This document shows positions 21,715 through 23,315 of a stretch of DNA of 23,315 nt, piece by piece. How positions within the stretch are numbered: position 1 is the first letter of the stretch; every line of letters starts with the position of its first letter. The notes under the pieces are model-generated. The model worked only from the letters and a program-made list of their open reading frames with translations, did no database searches and was not told the origin of the DNA. Source of the stretch: Deltaproteobacteria bacterium (GTDB taxonomy: Bacteria; Desulfobacterota; Desulfobacteria; Desulfobacterales; C00003060). The translations under genes were made by a program, and so were the position numbers. The stretch spans positions 1-23,315 of the forward strand of contig JAFDFO010000010.1 in assembly GCA_019309815.1 (NCBI GenBank). Reading direction: 5' to 3'.

Positions 21715-22155
21715 ATGAGTAAACTTAACTCCTCGGACCGACCTGCCGAATCAGACCACCTTAGTATAGACGTCATTCAAGCCCAAATGGCAGGACTAAT
21801 GCAGAAGGCAAAAAGACTCTTTGTGCTTGCCATTATCTGTTGTTGCTTTTTGCAGGGGTGCGAGCCGCCTTCCGACTGCGTGGACCGTGCGTGTGTGACT
21901 GCTGAGGTTGCCATGCAAGAGACCTGTGTACTGATTGCCTACGGCTATTACGACCCTGCGCCCTTGGAGCGTCCAGGTCGCCCCCACGTTCAGTGCATGA
22001 GGTGGTGGGACGGGCAGTGGGAGTTCTGCTGCTTGGACGGTGACGAGACCAAGTCCATGGGAACGGAAATCTATGGGTTCGAGGTGCAACGGTACTATAT
22101 GTACCATGAGTTCGTTGCGGAAAAGGAAAAACTGGAAAGGGGCGACATAGGATAG
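21715..22155 (+). CDS. Putative Cys-rich lipoprotein of unknown function
   Basis: 146 aa from ATG 21715 (AAGG about 10 nt upstream). A later ATG at 21799 would give MQKAKRLFVLAIICCCFLQG then Cys, a standard lipoprotein signal: two Lys and an Arg, a hydrophobic core and lipobox LQGC. The later start may therefore be the true one (118 aa); the longer form puts 28 polar residues before the signal. The mature part has at least six more Cys (SDCVDRAC, QETC, VQCMRWWDGQWEFCC), which could form disulfides in the periplasm. The residue after the lipid Cys is Glu, which fits outer-membrane sorting. I do not recognise the family. Confidence 0.65.
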   Translation: MSKLNSSDRPAESDHLSIDVIQAQMAGLMQKAKRLFVLAIICCCFLQGCEPPSDCVDRACVTAEVAMQETCVLIAYGYYDPAPLERPGRPHVQCMRWWDGQWEFCCLDGDETKSMGTEIYGFEVQRYYMYHEFVAEKEKLERGDIG

Positions 22156-22407
22156 AACGATCATCTTGCCCGACCTCCACAACCTTGATAGCCAAGTGTC
22201 CCCACTGATCCATCTTGAAAGACCTTTCCCGCAGAATATTGTAATGTTATAGACATCTCTCGTTTTGTCAGTACGTTAGCCCTCATATATTCCCTCTTTT
22301 TCACTAAACTTTCTCCCAGTTTGTGCCGATAAGATAATTAGGAGGGGAGGCTAAGCACGGCCCCGGACGAATGTTTGTCCTTTGGGTAGTATACGGGGGG
22401 TGATGCC

Positions 22408-22785
22408 ATGAGCAGCAAAGAGAAAACTGTTGAACATGAAAAAGTAAAGCAGTTCCAGGCCCCTAAAGGTGTGTTTGTGGGAATAGGCCCGGATTTTAAT
22501 AAGGTTGGACGACTCAGAGACGTGGGCATGGATGGACTCGTGTTTCGGTATCTTGGGAATGGAGATGCCTTAAACGGGTCATACGTGGATGTGTTCATGA
22601 CTGAAGGTGATTTCTATTTGGGTAAGGTTCCGATCAAGATCATGTCGGATGTCGAGGTGGTAGAAAAAGCATCTCCGGATTCCAAGACTCTGCGGCAGTG
22701 TCATGTGACATTTGAGAAGTTGACGTCCCAGCAGAAAGCCAAGCTGAAAGAGTTTATTGACAGGTATGCTGTAGGTGAAGCCTAA
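22408..22785 (+). CDS. PilZ-like domain protein, degenerate c-di-GMP motifs
   Basis: 125 aa from ATG 22408 with GGGGGGTGAT directly upstream. After a charged N-terminus the protein has a compact beta-rich domain: GRLRDVGMDGLVFRYLG, YVDVFMTEGDFYLGKVPIKI, RQCHVTFEKLTSQQKAKLKE and a final helix FIDRYAVGEA. This order (motif near D-x-S-x-x-G, beta strands, then a CxVxFxxLT-x-x-Q block and helix) suggests PilZ domains of deltaproteobacteria. The usual RxxxR is not visible and DxSxxG reads DVGMDG, with Gly for Ser. Cyclic-di-GMP binding is thus doubtful. A terminator follows; it appears monocistronic. Confidence 0.7.
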   Translation: MSSKEKTVEHEKVKQFQAPKGVFVGIGPDFNKVGRLRDVGMDGLVFRYLGNGDALNGSYVDVFMTEGDFYLGKVPIKIMSDVEVVEKASPDSKTLRQCHVTFEKLTSQQKAKLKEFIDRYAVGEA

Positions 22786-22821
22786 TTTTCGAACTCACTA
22801 CAATCAATGTACAAATATAGA

Positions 22822-22850
22822 GGGCAGGGTCAGAAATGGCCCTGCCTTTT
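22822..22850 (+). terminator. Rho-independent terminator after the PilZ-like gene
   Basis: GGCAGGG(T) at 22823-22830 pairs with (G)CCCTGCC at 22839-22846, 7-9 bp with a ~10-nt loop, followed by TTTT at 22847-22850. Confidence 0.82.
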
Positions 22851-23315
22851 ACACTGGTTGAACCGCCCTTCGCCAAGGCCACGTGCGATAGACCCGTTAG
22901 TTGCTAGCTTCCTCTTGCCCCTCGCCTCTCGCCTCTTGCCTTGTGACCACATTACCCATTACGACTGAAAAACATCCCCGCATTCAATCATCAATTCTTC
23001 TTCCATGCTTTCCCTGGCAGGTCACATTCCCTCCGAGGCCATGTTCCAAAAAATAAAATCGCCTTCTCCCGAAAACTGGCCGTCATAATCCGTACTGCTT
23101 TCATGTTGAGTAGTTTCTTTCCACGAAACATGGAATCGCGTCAAAACGGACTTGTCCTATTGAAGGCGTGAGAAGTCCCACAAATCGGTTGATGCGGGGC
23201 GAGAGACATGGTATCAGTGACAGCCTAGTCAATGGATGGCGACCCAGCGCAACTGGTCTCGCCTGAACCAAAGGCCACCCCCCTTATGTTGCTGGCGACG
23301 TGAAAGGGGCAGCAG
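22851..23315. other. Terminal gap without protein gene; possible structured RNA from about 23125
   Basis: No supported ORF. At 22909-22943 there is a short C/T minisatellite (CCTCTTGCCCCTCGCCTCTC). Around 23089-23105 the words ATCCGTACTGCTTTCATG resemble the start of the 24-nt module but then diverge. From about 23125 to the end the DNA is G-rich in purine-loop words such as GGCGTGAGAAGTCCCAC and GGGGCGAGAGAC, which resemble group II intron domain I. This is suggestive only. Confidence 0.3.

Noticed and set aside
22330..22407. Cyclic-di-GMP riboswitch upstream of the PilZ-like gene
   Set aside because: CACGGCC and GTTTGTCC words are present, but the GEMM core (CACGCACAGGGCAAACC type) is not.

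Overview
The window looks like chromosomal DNA of a Gram-negative deltaproteobacterium (Desulfobacterota, probably a sulfate-reducer relative). This is inferred from protein resemblance and from the outer-membrane and periplasmic genes (LolA, MltB-type transglycosylase). Other pointers are a Bacillus-like long SRP RNA and intergenic repeat families of a kind I associate with Desulfobacterota. No database search was possible. Most genes are housekeeping, and several appear to start at TTG next to a good Shine-Dalgarno.

Layout. 1-979 (minus): 5' part of tilS (runs off the window) and a small conserved-looking ORF. 980-2283: no protein gene, but a complete long SRP RNA with a near-ideal sigma70 promoter, flanked by two palindromic composite repeats. 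2284-3228: YhcC/TIGR01212 radical SAM protein. 3341-5932: grpE-dnaK with a strong terminator and no dnaJ. 6064-7170: a small conserved hypothetical gene and plsC. 7223-11315: ftsK, then lolA and nadA, which overlap by 4 nt. 11320-13433 (minus): a fragment of a four-helix-bundle (S23-like) gene, then rlmE, yebC and a GcvH-like gene. 13578-14945 (minus): radA, divergent from a nucleotide-sugar dehydrogenase (15144-16469). 16824-19059: a soluble orphan histidine kinase followed closely by an MltB-like lytic transglycosylase. 19293-19493: a two-helix PLDc_N-like membrane protein. 19757-21076: a divergent phosphoglycerate kinase. 21399-21474: tRNA-Glu(CTC). 21715-22785: a Cys-rich lipoprotein and a degenerate PilZ-like protein. 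The last ~460 nt carry no protein gene and may begin a structured RNA, possibly a group II intron.

The genes do not form one pathway. Recognisable partners are grpE-dnaK (chaperone), lolA-nadA (translational coupling), rlmE-yebC (rRNA modification and translation) and kinase-mltB (adjacent, link unknown). The most unusual content lies between the genes. Almost every long intergenic gap holds inverted-repeat elements. In three of them a 24-nt module with core TACTGTTTTCAAGGCG is embedded in A/T-rich palindromic repeats, and one arm appears to preserve the empty site. Separate palindromes are built from minisatellites that share an 8-nt period but differ in sequence, and one pair encloses the S23-like gene remnant. 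Among the proteins, the GcvH-like protein has Arg where the lipoylated Lys should be, and the PGK lacks the usual His-Arg of its substrate loop.
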